Positions 35,588-43,278 of a stretch of DNA of 64,000 nt are shown here, piece by piece. The notes beneath the pieces are model-generated. The model was not told where the DNA came from, made no database searches, and saw only the letters and a program-made list of their open reading frames with translations. Position 1 is the first letter of the stretch. Every line of letters begins with the position of its first letter. Both the position numbers and the translations under genes were made by a program. Origin of the DNA: Pseudoroseicyclus tamaricis. GTDB taxonomy: Bacteria > Pseudomonadota > Alphaproteobacteria > Rhodobacterales > Rhodobacteraceae. The stretch covers positions 744,001 through 808,000 of the forward strand of contig NZ_JAAFYS010000003.1 of assembly GCF_012070395.1 (NCBI RefSeq). The letters are read 5' to 3'.

Positions 35588-36550
35588 CTAATCCACGGAC
35601 GGAGGCGGCGTGTCGGCCTTCACTGCGCCGCGCATGCCCATGGGCATGTCGGGGCCGACGGTCGTGTCATGGAAGGTCTGCTGCTCTGCCTCGGAATTGA
35701 GCTCGGCGCCGAGGAGCAGCACGAAGGCACTGATCCAGAGCCACATGAGCAGCACGATGACACCGGCAAGGGCGCCGAAGCTCTCGTTGTAGCTGCCGAA
35801 GTTCTCCGCGTAGATGGCAAAGCCGATGGAGGCGAGGAGCCAGAGGACGCAAGCCAGCGCCGCGCCCGGGAGCAGCCAGCTCCAGCGGGGGGCGCTGCGG
35901 TCGGGGCCGAAGTGGTAGAGCGTCGACAGGCCGATCACCGTCATCACCAGCAGCACCGCCCAGCGCGCGAGGCCGAGGATCTGCTCCAGCGACGGCGGCA
36001 GGTTGAAGAGCGAGAAGACGCTGGGCAGGACGATGGTGGCGGACAGACCGGCGACCATGCCGATGACGAGCATCACGGTCAGCGCCAGCGTCAGCAGCTT
36101 CAGCTTGATGAAGCCGCGCGTCTCTGTCTCGTCATAGGCGATGTTCAGCCCCTCGATGAGGCTGCCGACGCCCTTGGAGGCGGAATAGAGCGCGAGGGCG
36201 AGGCCGAAGAGCGCGGCCAGCCCGAGCCCGGCATCCTGCGATCCGGCGACCTCGGAGGCCTGCGTCAGCACGATCTCGGCAGCCCGCTCCGGCATGACGC
36301 TGGAGAAGTTCTGCATCTGCGCCGTCACCTCTTCGGGAGAGAGGATGAGGCCGCCGATGGCGAAGAAGGCTGTGATGGCGGGGAAGAGGGCGAGGAGGCC
36401 GTAGAAGGCCACGCCGGCCGCGATGAGACTGACGTGGTCGGCCTGCATCTCGGCGAAGGCCCGCTTGCCGATCTGGATCCAGCCAGCAGCGGGGATGTCG
36501 CGGGGGCGGGGAGCCTCGTGACCGAGGCTCCCCTTCTTCGTCTCAGACAT
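35588..36550 (-). CDS. YihY/BrkB family inner-membrane protein
   Basis: 320 residues, about six hydrophobic segments. Typical blocks: ADHVSLIAAGVAFYGLLALFPAITAFFAIGGL, LYSASKGVGSLIEGLNIAYDE, LYHFGPDR and WLWISAFVLLLGAELNSEAE. Function is uncertain (once called ribonuclease BN in error). ATG at 36550 overlaps the upstream DUF3618 gene by 8 bases. Last gene of a stress-type operon. Confidence 0.9.
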   Translation of the reverse strand: MSETKKGSLGHEAPRPRDIPAAGWIQIGKRAFAEMQADHVSLIAAGVAFYGLLALFPAITAFFAIGGLILSPEEVTAQMQNFSSVMPERAAEIVLTQASEVAGSQDAGLGLAALFGLALALYSASKGVGSLIEGLNIAYDETETRGFIKLKLLTLALTVMLVIGMVAGLSATIVLPSVFSLFNLPPSLEQILGLARWAVLLVMTVIGLSTLYHFGPDRSAPRWSWLLPGAALACVLWLLASIGFAIYAENFGSYNESFGALAGVIVLLMWLWISAFVLLLGAELNSEAEQQTFHDTTVGPDMPMGMRGAVKADTPPPSVD

Positions 36551-37934
36551 TCGGCTTTCCGAGATTTTCCTTGTCGGCTTCGGATTTCGCGCGGTCCTCG
36601 ACCCGCTTGGCGGCATCCTTGGCGTCGGACTTGGCCGCTTCCAGCGCGTCCTTCGCGGCGTGGTCGGCTTTCTCGCCTTCCTCGCGCATCACGCTGCCAG
36701 CCTCGTCCATCGCGGCGCGGGCAACCCGCTCGGCCTTGGCGCGCTCTTCGTTGAAGATACGCTCGGCCTCGTCACGCAGGTGGTCGGAGGTATCGCCGAA
36801 CCACTCGTCTTCGCGACGGGTGCGGGGCAGGGCCCCGGCAATGGCGGCACCGACGGCGATCGCGAGAGCACCGGCGACCAGCGGTTGATCTTCAAAGAAG
36901 TCCACGGCTTTGTCCTTTCCACGAATGGCGACCTCGCGGCCACGGGCGACGCCGCTGCGCGTGGCGTCCTGGGCATGACGGCGGGCGTCGATGGCGCGGG
37001 CACGGGCGGCGATGATCCGCTCGCGGGCGTCGTTCGACAGATCCTCGGTGCCCTCGGCGAGCCGGTCGCGCAGCCGCTTGGCATAATCCTCGCCGGAATG
37101 CAGGGCATCCGACACCTTCCAGCGCGCCCGGCGGGCGGCGGCGCGGGCGCTCGCCGCACCGGCGTGCATACGTCCGGAGGCCTGACCGGCGGCATAGCGC
37201 GCGCGGTCCCCGGCATCGTGCGCGGCATCGCCGGCCCGGTGCTTCGCGTCCGAGGCGTATTCCCCGGCGCGGTGAGCGGCACCGGAAGCGGCGTCGCCAG
37301 CGCGGTGGGCGCTGTCCTTCGCCTGGCCGGTCGCGTCCCGCGCCTTGCTGCGGATCTCGGACTCACGCTCCGCGACCACGGCTTGGTGAGCATGGCCGAA
37401 TTCGGAGAATTCGCCGGTGCTCTCGGGCGGCAGATCGTCGCCGAGCTCATCATCCGCCGTGTACCAAGAGGGGTAGTGGGCGGCGCGGTCATCGGCCGGG
37501 CGGCCGGCATAGCTGGCGCCGGTCGGCTGGCCCGCGTAGGCGGCGGCGCGGATGCGCTCGGCATCCGGGCGGCGCTCGTCTGCGCCAAGCACGTCATCGC
37601 GCTCGTAGGTCGATCCGGCCTTCGGCCCGACCGAGCGACCCATTTCCGGGTTGTACTCGGGCAGGGCGTGCGCCGGCTTGGAGCTGCGGTTGTTGCCGAA
37701 GATCAGCCACGCAAGGCCGACCCCCGTCACCGCCAGCGCCACCGGATTCTCCTTGACGGAGCGCGCGACGGAGCGGCCGATATCCTCGCCATTGGCGCGA
37801 ATGGTGCGGGTGACTTCGTTGATCATCGCGTCGGGCGTGAAGCGGCTCTGGATCTCGGACAAGGTGGCCGAAAGCTCCGAGCGCTCCTTCTCGATGCGAC
37901 GTTCGATCTCGTGCGGTGTCTCATCCTTTGGCAT
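36543..37934 (-). CDS. DUF3618-type membrane-associated protein with long helical repeats
   Basis: 463 residues. The N-terminal DUF3618 segment (IERRIEKERSELSATLSEIQSRFTPDAMINEV) precedes a hydrophobic stretch at about 68-82 (PVALAVTGVGLAWLIFG). The middle is an alanine/arginine/aspartate-rich region with short repeats such as HRAGDAA (about residues 200-300), probably helical and surface-binding. A second hydrophobic segment lies near 355-370 (LVAGALAIAVGAAIAGAL), then a charged helical tail. Likely an envelope or stress-tolerance protein. Overlaps both neighbours. Confidence 0.8.
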   Translation of the reverse strand: MPKDETPHEIERRIEKERSELSATLSEIQSRFTPDAMINEVTRTIRANGEDIGRSVARSVKENPVALAVTGVGLAWLIFGNNRSSKPAHALPEYNPEMGRSVGPKAGSTYERDDVLGADERRPDAERIRAAAYAGQPTGASYAGRPADDRAAHYPSWYTADDELGDDLPPESTGEFSEFGHAHQAVVAERESEIRSKARDATGQAKDSAHRAGDAASGAAHRAGEYASDAKHRAGDAAHDAGDRARYAAGQASGRMHAGAASARAAARRARWKVSDALHSGEDYAKRLRDRLAEGTEDLSNDARERIIAARARAIDARRHAQDATRSGVARGREVAIRGKDKAVDFFEDQPLVAGALAIAVGAAIAGALPRTRREDEWFGDTSDHLRDEAERIFNEERAKAERVARAAMDEAGSVMREEGEKADHAAKDALEAAKSDAKDAAKRVEDRAKSEADKENLGKPNV

Positions 37935-38322
37935 GATGGTTTCCTGTCACGGCTTGGGTATCGCGCTTGATGTTCTCCGCAGTGCGGGTCGGCGCGAGAG
38001 AGTTGAGTTTGAGGCTGTTGACGCCGCGGGCCAGAAGCGCCCAGGCGATCAGCGCGAAGACGACGCCGACGATCAGCGCGGCCCAGCCCGGCTCGATCCC
38101 CAGTTCGGCCAACCCCGCCGAGATGGCGGCGGCGAGCACGTTGAGGGCCGTCAGGGCGAGCGCGACAGCGGCGATGATCATGCCGATGCCGGCGGCGGCG
38201 TGCTTGAGGTTCTCCTGAACTTCGGCGCGCGCCAGATCCACCTCGTTGCGGACAAGCGAGCTGACGTGGCGGAGCACCTCGGAGAAGAGGCCGGATGTGG
38301 ACTCTGCGGATTTATCTTCCAT
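37921..38322 (-). CDS. Phage-holin-superfamily membrane protein (DUF1469-like)
   Basis: 133 residues. N-terminal amphipathic helix (VSSLVRNEVDLARAEVQENLKHA), then two hydrophobic segments near 47-70 and 78-98. Characteristic of the putative actinobacteriophage-holin superfamily III, which in bacterial genomes accompanies DUF3618 proteins rather than prophages. It overlaps the DUF3618 start by 14 bases. Role unknown, probably envelope stress. Confidence 0.82.
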   Translation of the reverse strand: MEDKSAESTSGLFSEVLRHVSSLVRNEVDLARAEVQENLKHAAAGIGMIIAAVALALTALNVLAAAISAGLAELGIEPGWAALIVGVVFALIAWALLARGVNSLKLNSLAPTRTAENIKRDTQAVTGNHHAKG

Positions 38323-38323
38323 A

Positions 38324-38935
38324 TCAGAGACCCTCCGAAACCTGGGGATGCACCTTCGGGTCTTCCGGGGCGGCCGTGGTGCGGGCGCCGGTGGTGGAGA
38401 CGCTGCCCGTCCCGCCAGCGGTGCCAACGCCAGTGCCGGCACGCGCGGTCGGCGACTGCGGAGCAGGGGCCGGCGGCGGCGGAGCGGTGCCGACGGCGGG
38501 GCCGACGCGGCTGTCGCGCGACGAGGCCTTGGCGAGGCGCGCACCGGCGAAGCCGAGCAGCGCGGCGCCACCGAGGAAGGCGACGGGGTTGCGGCGGCCG
38601 AAGTCGCCGAGATCGGCGACGAAGTCGCCCACGGACTTGCCGCGCACGCTGTCGGCGAAGTCGGCGAGGCCATCGGCCATGTAGCTGAAGACCTGCTCCT
38701 GCGGGGAGCCGCCACGCAGTTCGCCGGAGGCATCGCGCAGGGCCTTGCCGACCGACGAGACTTCGTCGGCAACATGGTCCTTCGCGCCTTCGGCACGGCT
38801 TTGCGCTTCCTCGGTGACGCGGTCACGCATCTCGGAGGCGCGGTGGACGGCTTCGTCCTTCAGCGACTGCCCGGTCTGCTTGGCATCTTCGAGCGCTTCG
38901 GATCGTTGGGTCGGATTGGTGTTATGATCGGTCAT
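38324..38935 (-). CDS. Stress-operon protein with single membrane segment and proline/alanine-rich tail
   Basis: 203 residues. The N-terminal 75 residues are a charged helix (EDAKQTGQSLKDEAVHRASEMRDRV). A conserved centre (SYMADGLADFADSVRGKSVGDFVADLGDFGRRNPVAFLGGAALLGFAGARLAKAS) includes a short hydrophobic stretch. The tail is low-complexity, rich in Pro, Ala, Thr and Gly. I know similar proteins only as hypothetical nutrient-deprivation or envelope proteins. It ends one base before the holin-like gene start. ATG at 38935. Confidence 0.78.
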   Translation of the reverse strand: MTDHNTNPTQRSEALEDAKQTGQSLKDEAVHRASEMRDRVTEEAQSRAEGAKDHVADEVSSVGKALRDASGELRGGSPQEQVFSYMADGLADFADSVRGKSVGDFVADLGDFGRRNPVAFLGGAALLGFAGARLAKASSRDSRVGPAVGTAPPPPAPAPQSPTARAGTGVGTAGGTGSVSTTGARTTAAPEDPKVHPQVSEGL

Positions 38936-38952
38936 TTCGGTTTTCCCTTCCG

Positions 38953-39021
38953 TCAAGCGACAAGGTTCACGACGGCCAGGACGACGACGACCAGCCCTAT
39001 GACGTATATAATGGAATGCAT
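38953..39021 (-). CDS. 22-residue membrane peptide heading the stress operon
   Basis: Very short gene not found by length-limited ORF searches. ATG at 39021, TGA at 38953-38955. The product starts MHSIIYVIG and continues as an almost uninterrupted valine/leucine-rich transmembrane helix ending VNLVA. A strong ribosome site GGAGGGAGG lies 6-7 bases upstream, and an EcfG-type promoter a further 35 bases up. The next gene starts 17 bases after its stop. I recall similar single-helix peptides in other Alphaproteobacteria, but with no assigned function. Confidence 0.72.
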   Translation of the reverse strand: MHSIIYVIGLVVVVLAVVNLVA

Positions 39022-39055
39022 GACTAGCCTCCCTCCGTACTGGGTTTGGCGTCAT

Positions 39056-39081
39056 AACGTATCCTTGATGACTATGGTTCC
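39056..39081 (-). promoter_or_regulatory. EcfG (general stress sigma) promoter GGAAC-N17-CGTT
   Basis: On the minus strand GGAAC at 39081-39077 and CGTT at 39059-39056, separated by 17 bases. This is an exact match to the alphaproteobacterial EcfG/SigT consensus (GGAAC-N16/17-CGTT). It lies 35 bases before the ATG of the membrane peptide gene and would drive the operon down to the BrkB-family gene. Confidence 0.75.
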
Positions 39082-39237
39082 AGCGGGCGCCCCGAACGGC
39101 CTGAATGAGGTGGAGGGGCCGGAGCCGCGGCAGGAGGGGCGGCCCCCCTTGCGGGCCGGCGGAGAATGGGCGTTCTATCGGGCCAGCCTATGCCGGCACG
39201 CCCGGCATGCCTCTGACGACATGAGAGGATATCGCTC

Positions 39238-40020
39238 TTGGAGACGCTCTCTCCCCTGCTCCTCGGAGCGCTCGGCAGCCTCGCGGCCGGCCTTCTGACC
39301 GCTGTGGGCGCCCTGCCGGTGCTCTTCGGCCGGGTGCCGGGGCCGGCGATGCGCGATGCGCTCCTCGGCTTCGCGGCGGGGGTCATGCTCTCCGCCTCGT
39401 TCTTCTCGCTGATCATCCCGGCGCTGGACGCCGGCGAGGAGATGTACGGAGACGGGGCGATCCCGGCGGGCATCGTGGTGGTGGCGATCCTGCTCGGCAT
39501 GGGGCTGGTCGCGCTGATGAACGAGAAGCTCCCCCACGAGCATTTCCGCTCCGGCCGGGAGGGGCCACAATCGGCGTCGCTGCGGCGGATCTGGCTCTTC
39601 ATCATCGCCATCACCATCCACAATTTCCCCGAGGGGCTGGCGGTCGGCGTCGGCTTCGGCGCCGGGGGCGTGGAGGGCGGCCTGCCGCTGGCCATCGGCA
39701 TCGGCCTGCAGAACGCGCCGGAGGGGCTGGCGGTGGCGGTGGCGCTGCTGGGAGAGAGCTACCCCCGCTGGCGCGCCTGGGGCATCGCGGCGCTGACGGG
39801 GATGGTGGAGCCGATCGGCGGGCTGATCGGCGCCGGCGTGGTGAGCGTCTCGCAGCCGCTCCTGCCCTGGGGCCTCGCCTTTGCCGCGGGGGCGATGCTC
39901 TACGTCATCAGCCACGAGATCATCCCGGAGACGCATCGCCGCGGACACCAGAACAAGGCGACGCTCGGCCTCGCCATCGGCCTGGTGCTGATGCTGTTCC
40001 TCGACGTCTGGCTCGGGTGA
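39238..40020 (+). CDS. ZIP-family divalent metal transporter
   Basis: 260 residues, eight predicted membrane segments, probably importing zinc or iron. The two signature helices are present: IHNFPEGLAVGVGFG (about 127-141) and LQNAPEGLAVAVALLG (about 159-174), containing the metal-coordinating His, Asn, Pro and Glu. A cytoplasmic loop with HEHFRSGREG lies before helix IV. TTG start at 39238 with GAGAGGA 8 bases upstream; no ATG gives a sensible N-terminus. Divergent from the stress operon. Confidence 0.9.
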   Translation: METLSPLLLGALGSLAAGLLTAVGALPVLFGRVPGPAMRDALLGFAAGVMLSASFFSLIIPALDAGEEMYGDGAIPAGIVVVAILLGMGLVALMNEKLPHEHFRSGREGPQSASLRRIWLFIIAITIHNFPEGLAVGVGFGAGGVEGGLPLAIGIGLQNAPEGLAVAVALLGESYPRWRAWGIAALTGMVEPIGGLIGAGVVSVSQPLLPWGLAFAAGAMLYVISHEIIPETHRRGHQNKATLGLAIGLVLMLFLDVWLG

Positions 40021-40068
40021 GGGCGGGGGGCGGCCGGGTCTCTGTAGCCCTCGCCACGAGCGCGCCCC

Positions 40069-40283
40069 CGTAGGGTGGGTTTTCAACCCACCATCCCCAG
40101 CCCGCCACAAGCGCTGCACTCTCACGCCGGTCCGTGGGGTGGCGCTGCAACGGTAGTGCGGCGCGCTTTATGCCGGCAAAACCCGTTGCAGCGGGGAGCT
40201 GAGCACCCAGCCCCACCAGAGCGCCAGCCCGCGGGGACGGGCCGGCGCTCGCGCGGCGCCTGCGGCTTGATTCCGCGCGGGGG
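40069..40283. repeat. Composite intergenic repeat block, copy C
   Basis: GTAGGG..AACCCACC palindrome at 40069-40092, then CACGCCGGTCCGTGGGGTGG (40123), GCGCGCTTTATGCCGG, GAGCACCCAGCCCCACCAGA and the hairpin at 40219-40251 (GAGCGCCAGCCCG / CGGGCCGGCGCTC), ending TTGATTCCGCGC (40278). Same modules as copies A and B. Unlike them it has no second palindrome on the right; the amidohydrolase terminator follows instead. The 319-base gap holds no gene. Confidence 0.82.
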
Positions 40284-40295
40284 AAGAGCGGCGGC

Positions 40296-40336
40296 GGGGT
40301 CTCGGAGAGCCAGCGGCGGCTGGTCTCCGAGACCCC
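40296..40336 (-). terminator. Strong hairpin after amidohydrolase gene
   Basis: Perfect 13-base stem GGGGTCTCGGAGA / TCTCCGAGACCCC, extended inside by CCAGC/GCTGG, ending 3 bases from the amidohydrolase stop. Probably terminates on both strands between the convergent ZIP and amidohydrolase genes. Confidence 0.75.
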
Positions 40337-40339
40337 CCC

Positions 40340-41974
40340 TCACACCCCGCCGTGCACCGCCCGCCCGCCGAGCATCGTCATCACCACCTTCGTCTCCCCG
40401 ATGTCGCGCGGGTCGCAGGCGAAGATGTCCTGATCGAGCACGATCAGATCCGCCTGCTTGCCCGGCGACAGGCTGCCCGTCTCGGCATCCCGCCAGCCCG
40501 CGCGGGCGGCGAGCATTGTGTAGCCGGCGACGCATTGCTCGATGGTCAGCGCCTCCTCCGGCAGGAGCGGCTCGACGTCCAGCTCCTCGCGGCCCGGTTT
40601 CCGGGTGATCGCCGTCTCGATGATGGCGAAGGGGTTGAGCGTGCTCACCGTCCAGTCCGACGAGAGCACCAGCTCCGCCCGCGCGCGGGTCAGCGCGCCG
40701 AAGGCGTAGATGTACTTGCTCCGCTCCGGCCCGACGACGGGGATCGACATCTCCGACACCGGCGCCTCCATCCGCGCCCAGAGAGGCTGGACGTTCGCCA
40801 CCACCCCCAGCTCGGCGAAGCGCGGGATGTCGGCCGGGTCGATGAACTGGATATGGGCGATCTGGTGGCGGCTCGGCCAGGGGCCGTTTCGCTTTCGCGC
40901 CAGCTCCATCCCGTCGAGCGCCGCGCGCACCGCGCCATCGCCGATGCAATGCACGTGGATCTGGAAGCGGGCCGCGTCGAAGGCGGGGAAGAGGGCAGCG
41001 ATCTCCTCCCCGGGGAACATCACCGGGAAGTTGCCGCCCTCTTCGTCGGAGTAATCCTCGATCATCGCGGCGGTGCGGTTCTCCACCACGCCGTCGAAGA
41101 AGAACTTGGCGGAGTGAATGCGGAACATCTCGTACTGCGCCTGCTCGCGCATCCGGCTGAGCCGTGCCACCGCCTCCTCCGCCGGCTCGCCGGGCTTGAC
41201 CAGCGCGGTCGCCACCACCCGCACCGTCAGCTCGCCGGCCTCGGCCATGGCGGCGTAGATGCGGCGGTGCCGCTCCTCCACCAGCGCATCCAGCACGCCG
41301 GTGATGCCGTGCTCGTTGGCATGGGCCTGCGCCCAGAGGACGCCTTCGCGGTACTCCTCGTCGGTCGGCTGCGGGCGCCGGTGGTTCACCCAGGTGACGG
41401 CGCGCTCGTGGAGGTAGCCCGTCGGATTGCCCTCGGCGTCTCGCACGAAATGCCCCTCCGGCGGGTCCTCCGTCGCGGCCGTCAGGCCGAGCGCCCGCAT
41501 TGCCGCCGTGTTGATGCAGGCGTTGTGCGCATCCGCCGCCGTCACCATCGCCGGCCGGTCCGGCACGGCGCGATCCAGCACGGCGGCGGAGAGATTTTTC
41601 TCCGTCAGCAAAGCCGAGTTGTAGAAGGAGCCGAAGACCCAGGGCCGGTCGTGCGTGCCCGCGAAGGCGGCCATCGCCTCCACGATCTCCTCCGCGCTCC
41701 CGGCTTCGGTGAGATCGGCGCTCTCCACCGTGTGGTGGCCGCCGTCCTGCAGGTGGATGTGCGTGTCGTGGAAGCCCGGCAGCACCAGCCGCCCGCCGGC
41801 ATCGAGCACCTCCGCCCCCTCCCCGGCGAGGGCCCGCATCTCGGCCTCGGAGCCGGCGGCGAGGATGCGGCCGCCGGCGATGGCCAGCGCCTCGGCGCGG
41901 GGGACGAGCGGGTCCATCGTCCGGATGTCGGCATTGATGAGAAGGGTGTCAGCGGTGATTCGCGGCAGGCTCAC
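40340..41974 (-). CDS. Amidohydrolase-superfamily metal-dependent hydrolase (YtcJ-like)
   Basis: 544 residues. Small beta domain at both ends and a TIM barrel. Metal-site motif PGFHDTHIHL near residues 67-76, further histidines in HVHCIGDGAVRAAL and HQIAHIQFIDP, and Asp in VLSSDWTVSTLNP. Members of this YtcJ group act on amides or related C-N bonds, but specificity is not predictable. GTG start at 41974 with GGAGAG upstream. Divergent from a polyamine-type ABC importer, suggesting that it processes an imported amide or amine. Confidence 0.88.
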   Translation of the reverse strand: MSLPRITADTLLINADIRTMDPLVPRAEALAIAGGRILAAGSEAEMRALAGEGAEVLDAGGRLVLPGFHDTHIHLQDGGHHTVESADLTEAGSAEEIVEAMAAFAGTHDRPWVFGSFYNSALLTEKNLSAAVLDRAVPDRPAMVTAADAHNACINTAAMRALGLTAATEDPPEGHFVRDAEGNPTGYLHERAVTWVNHRRPQPTDEEYREGVLWAQAHANEHGITGVLDALVEERHRRIYAAMAEAGELTVRVVATALVKPGEPAEEAVARLSRMREQAQYEMFRIHSAKFFFDGVVENRTAAMIEDYSDEEGGNFPVMFPGEEIAALFPAFDAARFQIHVHCIGDGAVRAALDGMELARKRNGPWPSRHQIAHIQFIDPADIPRFAELGVVANVQPLWARMEAPVSEMSIPVVGPERSKYIYAFGALTRARAELVLSSDWTVSTLNPFAIIETAITRKPGREELDVEPLLPEEALTIEQCVAGYTMLAARAGWRDAETGSLSPGKQADLIVLDQDIFACDPRDIGETKVVMTMLGGRAVHGGV

Positions 41975-42147
41975 GGGGCTCTCCAGGCAAAAGGCGGCGC
42001 TGGCGGGATGCTTGGGCCAAGTTTCGGGCAGAGCAAGAGAATTAAACGACGATTCAGTACGGCGATGTCGCTTTCTGTCTACGACGGACTCTCAAACGGA
42101 GCGAACATCGCATCGCGGCCGGGGGGCCGTTTTCAGGGAATCCAGTC

Positions 42148-43269
42148 ATGCAACGCCACAAGTTCGTCGACCGAATGTACCAGGGCAAGGTCAGCCGCCG
42201 TGAGATGATGAAGGCCGCCGGGGCCTTCGGCGTCGGCACCGCCATGCTGCCGCGGATGGCCACCGCCGCCGACATCCTCACCTGCCTCGAATGGGGCGGC
42301 TACGACGACCCGTCCTACTACCAGCCCTTCATGGCCAAGTACGGCGAGGCGCCGAACTTCTCGATCTTCGCGGGCGAGGAAGAGGCGCTCGCCAAGGTGC
42401 TCGCCGGCTTCGCCGCCGACGTCATGCACCCCTGCAACTACTCCGTCGGCCGCTTCGTCTCCGCCGGGCTGACGGTGCCGATCGACACCGGCCGCCTGAC
42501 CCACTGGGACGACATCTTCCCCGTGCTGAAGAGCGCGCAGGGCGTCGTCGTCAACGGCGATGTGGTGATGGCCCCCGCCGATTGGGGCAATTCCTCCATC
42601 GCCTACCGGCCCGACCTCGTGGAGCCCGACTTCCTCGAGGACCCGTCGTGGAGCATCCTCTACGACGACCGCTATGCCGGCCGCGTCTCGACCCTCGACA
42701 ACGAGCTGGTCGTGCAGATCGGCCTCATGGTCGCCGGCCAGAAATACGAGGACGTCTACGACATGACGGGGCCGGAGTTCGAGGCCGCCGCGCAGGAATG
42801 GGGCAAGAAGGGCCTCGACACCGCCCGCTTCCTCTGGACGGACGCGACAACGCTGCAGCAGGCCATGGCCTCGGGTGAGATCGTCGCCGCCTACGCGTGG
42901 AACGACCTCGTCGGCAACCTGCGCAACGAGGGCGTGCCCATCGCCTATGCCAACCCCAAGGAAGGCATGTTCACCTGGTTCTGCGGGCTGACGCTGCTCA
43001 ACACCGGCTCCGCCGACGACGCCGCCGCCTATGACTTCCTCGATGCATGGCTGGCGCCGGAGACGGGCAAGCTGCTCATCGACGAAAGCGGCTACGGCCA
43101 CGCCAACATGAAGAGCTTCGACATCGCCGACCCGGCGGCGGTGGAGAACATGGGCCTGACCGATCCGGTGGCGATGATGGAAACCTCGCTGATCTTCCTC
43201 ACCCCGCCCGACGCGGTGCAGGAGGAGCAGACCCGCATCTGGGAAGACCTGAAGGCGCTGCAGTTCTAG
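42148..43269 (+). CDS. Polyamine-type ABC transporter substrate-binding protein
   Basis: 373 residues, PotD/PotF-like periplasmic protein. The N-terminus has VSRREMMKAAGAFGVGTAMLPRMATAA, a twin-arginine-like leader. Family blocks: LEWGGYDDPSYYQPFMAKYG, DVMHPCNYSVGRFVSAGL, DWGNSSIAYRPDLV, AYAWNDLVGNLRNEGVPIAYANPKEG. Ligand is probably a polyamine or another cationic amine, but is not proven. First gene of a four-gene importer operon. Confidence 0.9.
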   Translation: MQRHKFVDRMYQGKVSRREMMKAAGAFGVGTAMLPRMATAADILTCLEWGGYDDPSYYQPFMAKYGEAPNFSIFAGEEEALAKVLAGFAADVMHPCNYSVGRFVSAGLTVPIDTGRLTHWDDIFPVLKSAQGVVVNGDVVMAPADWGNSSIAYRPDLVEPDFLEDPSWSILYDDRYAGRVSTLDNELVVQIGLMVAGQKYEDVYDMTGPEFEAAAQEWGKKGLDTARFLWTDATTLQQAMASGEIVAAYAWNDLVGNLRNEGVPIAYANPKEGMFTWFCGLTLLNTGSADDAAAYDFLDAWLAPETGKLLIDESGYGHANMKSFDIADPAAVENMGLTDPVAMMETSLIFLTPPDAVQEEQTRIWEDLKALQF

Positions 43270-43278
43270 GCACGTCCA

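Noticed and set aside
37921-38322. Prophage, suggested by the holin-superfamily protein
   Set aside because: No other phage gene nearby; the protein overlaps DUF3618-type genes, the usual non-phage context.
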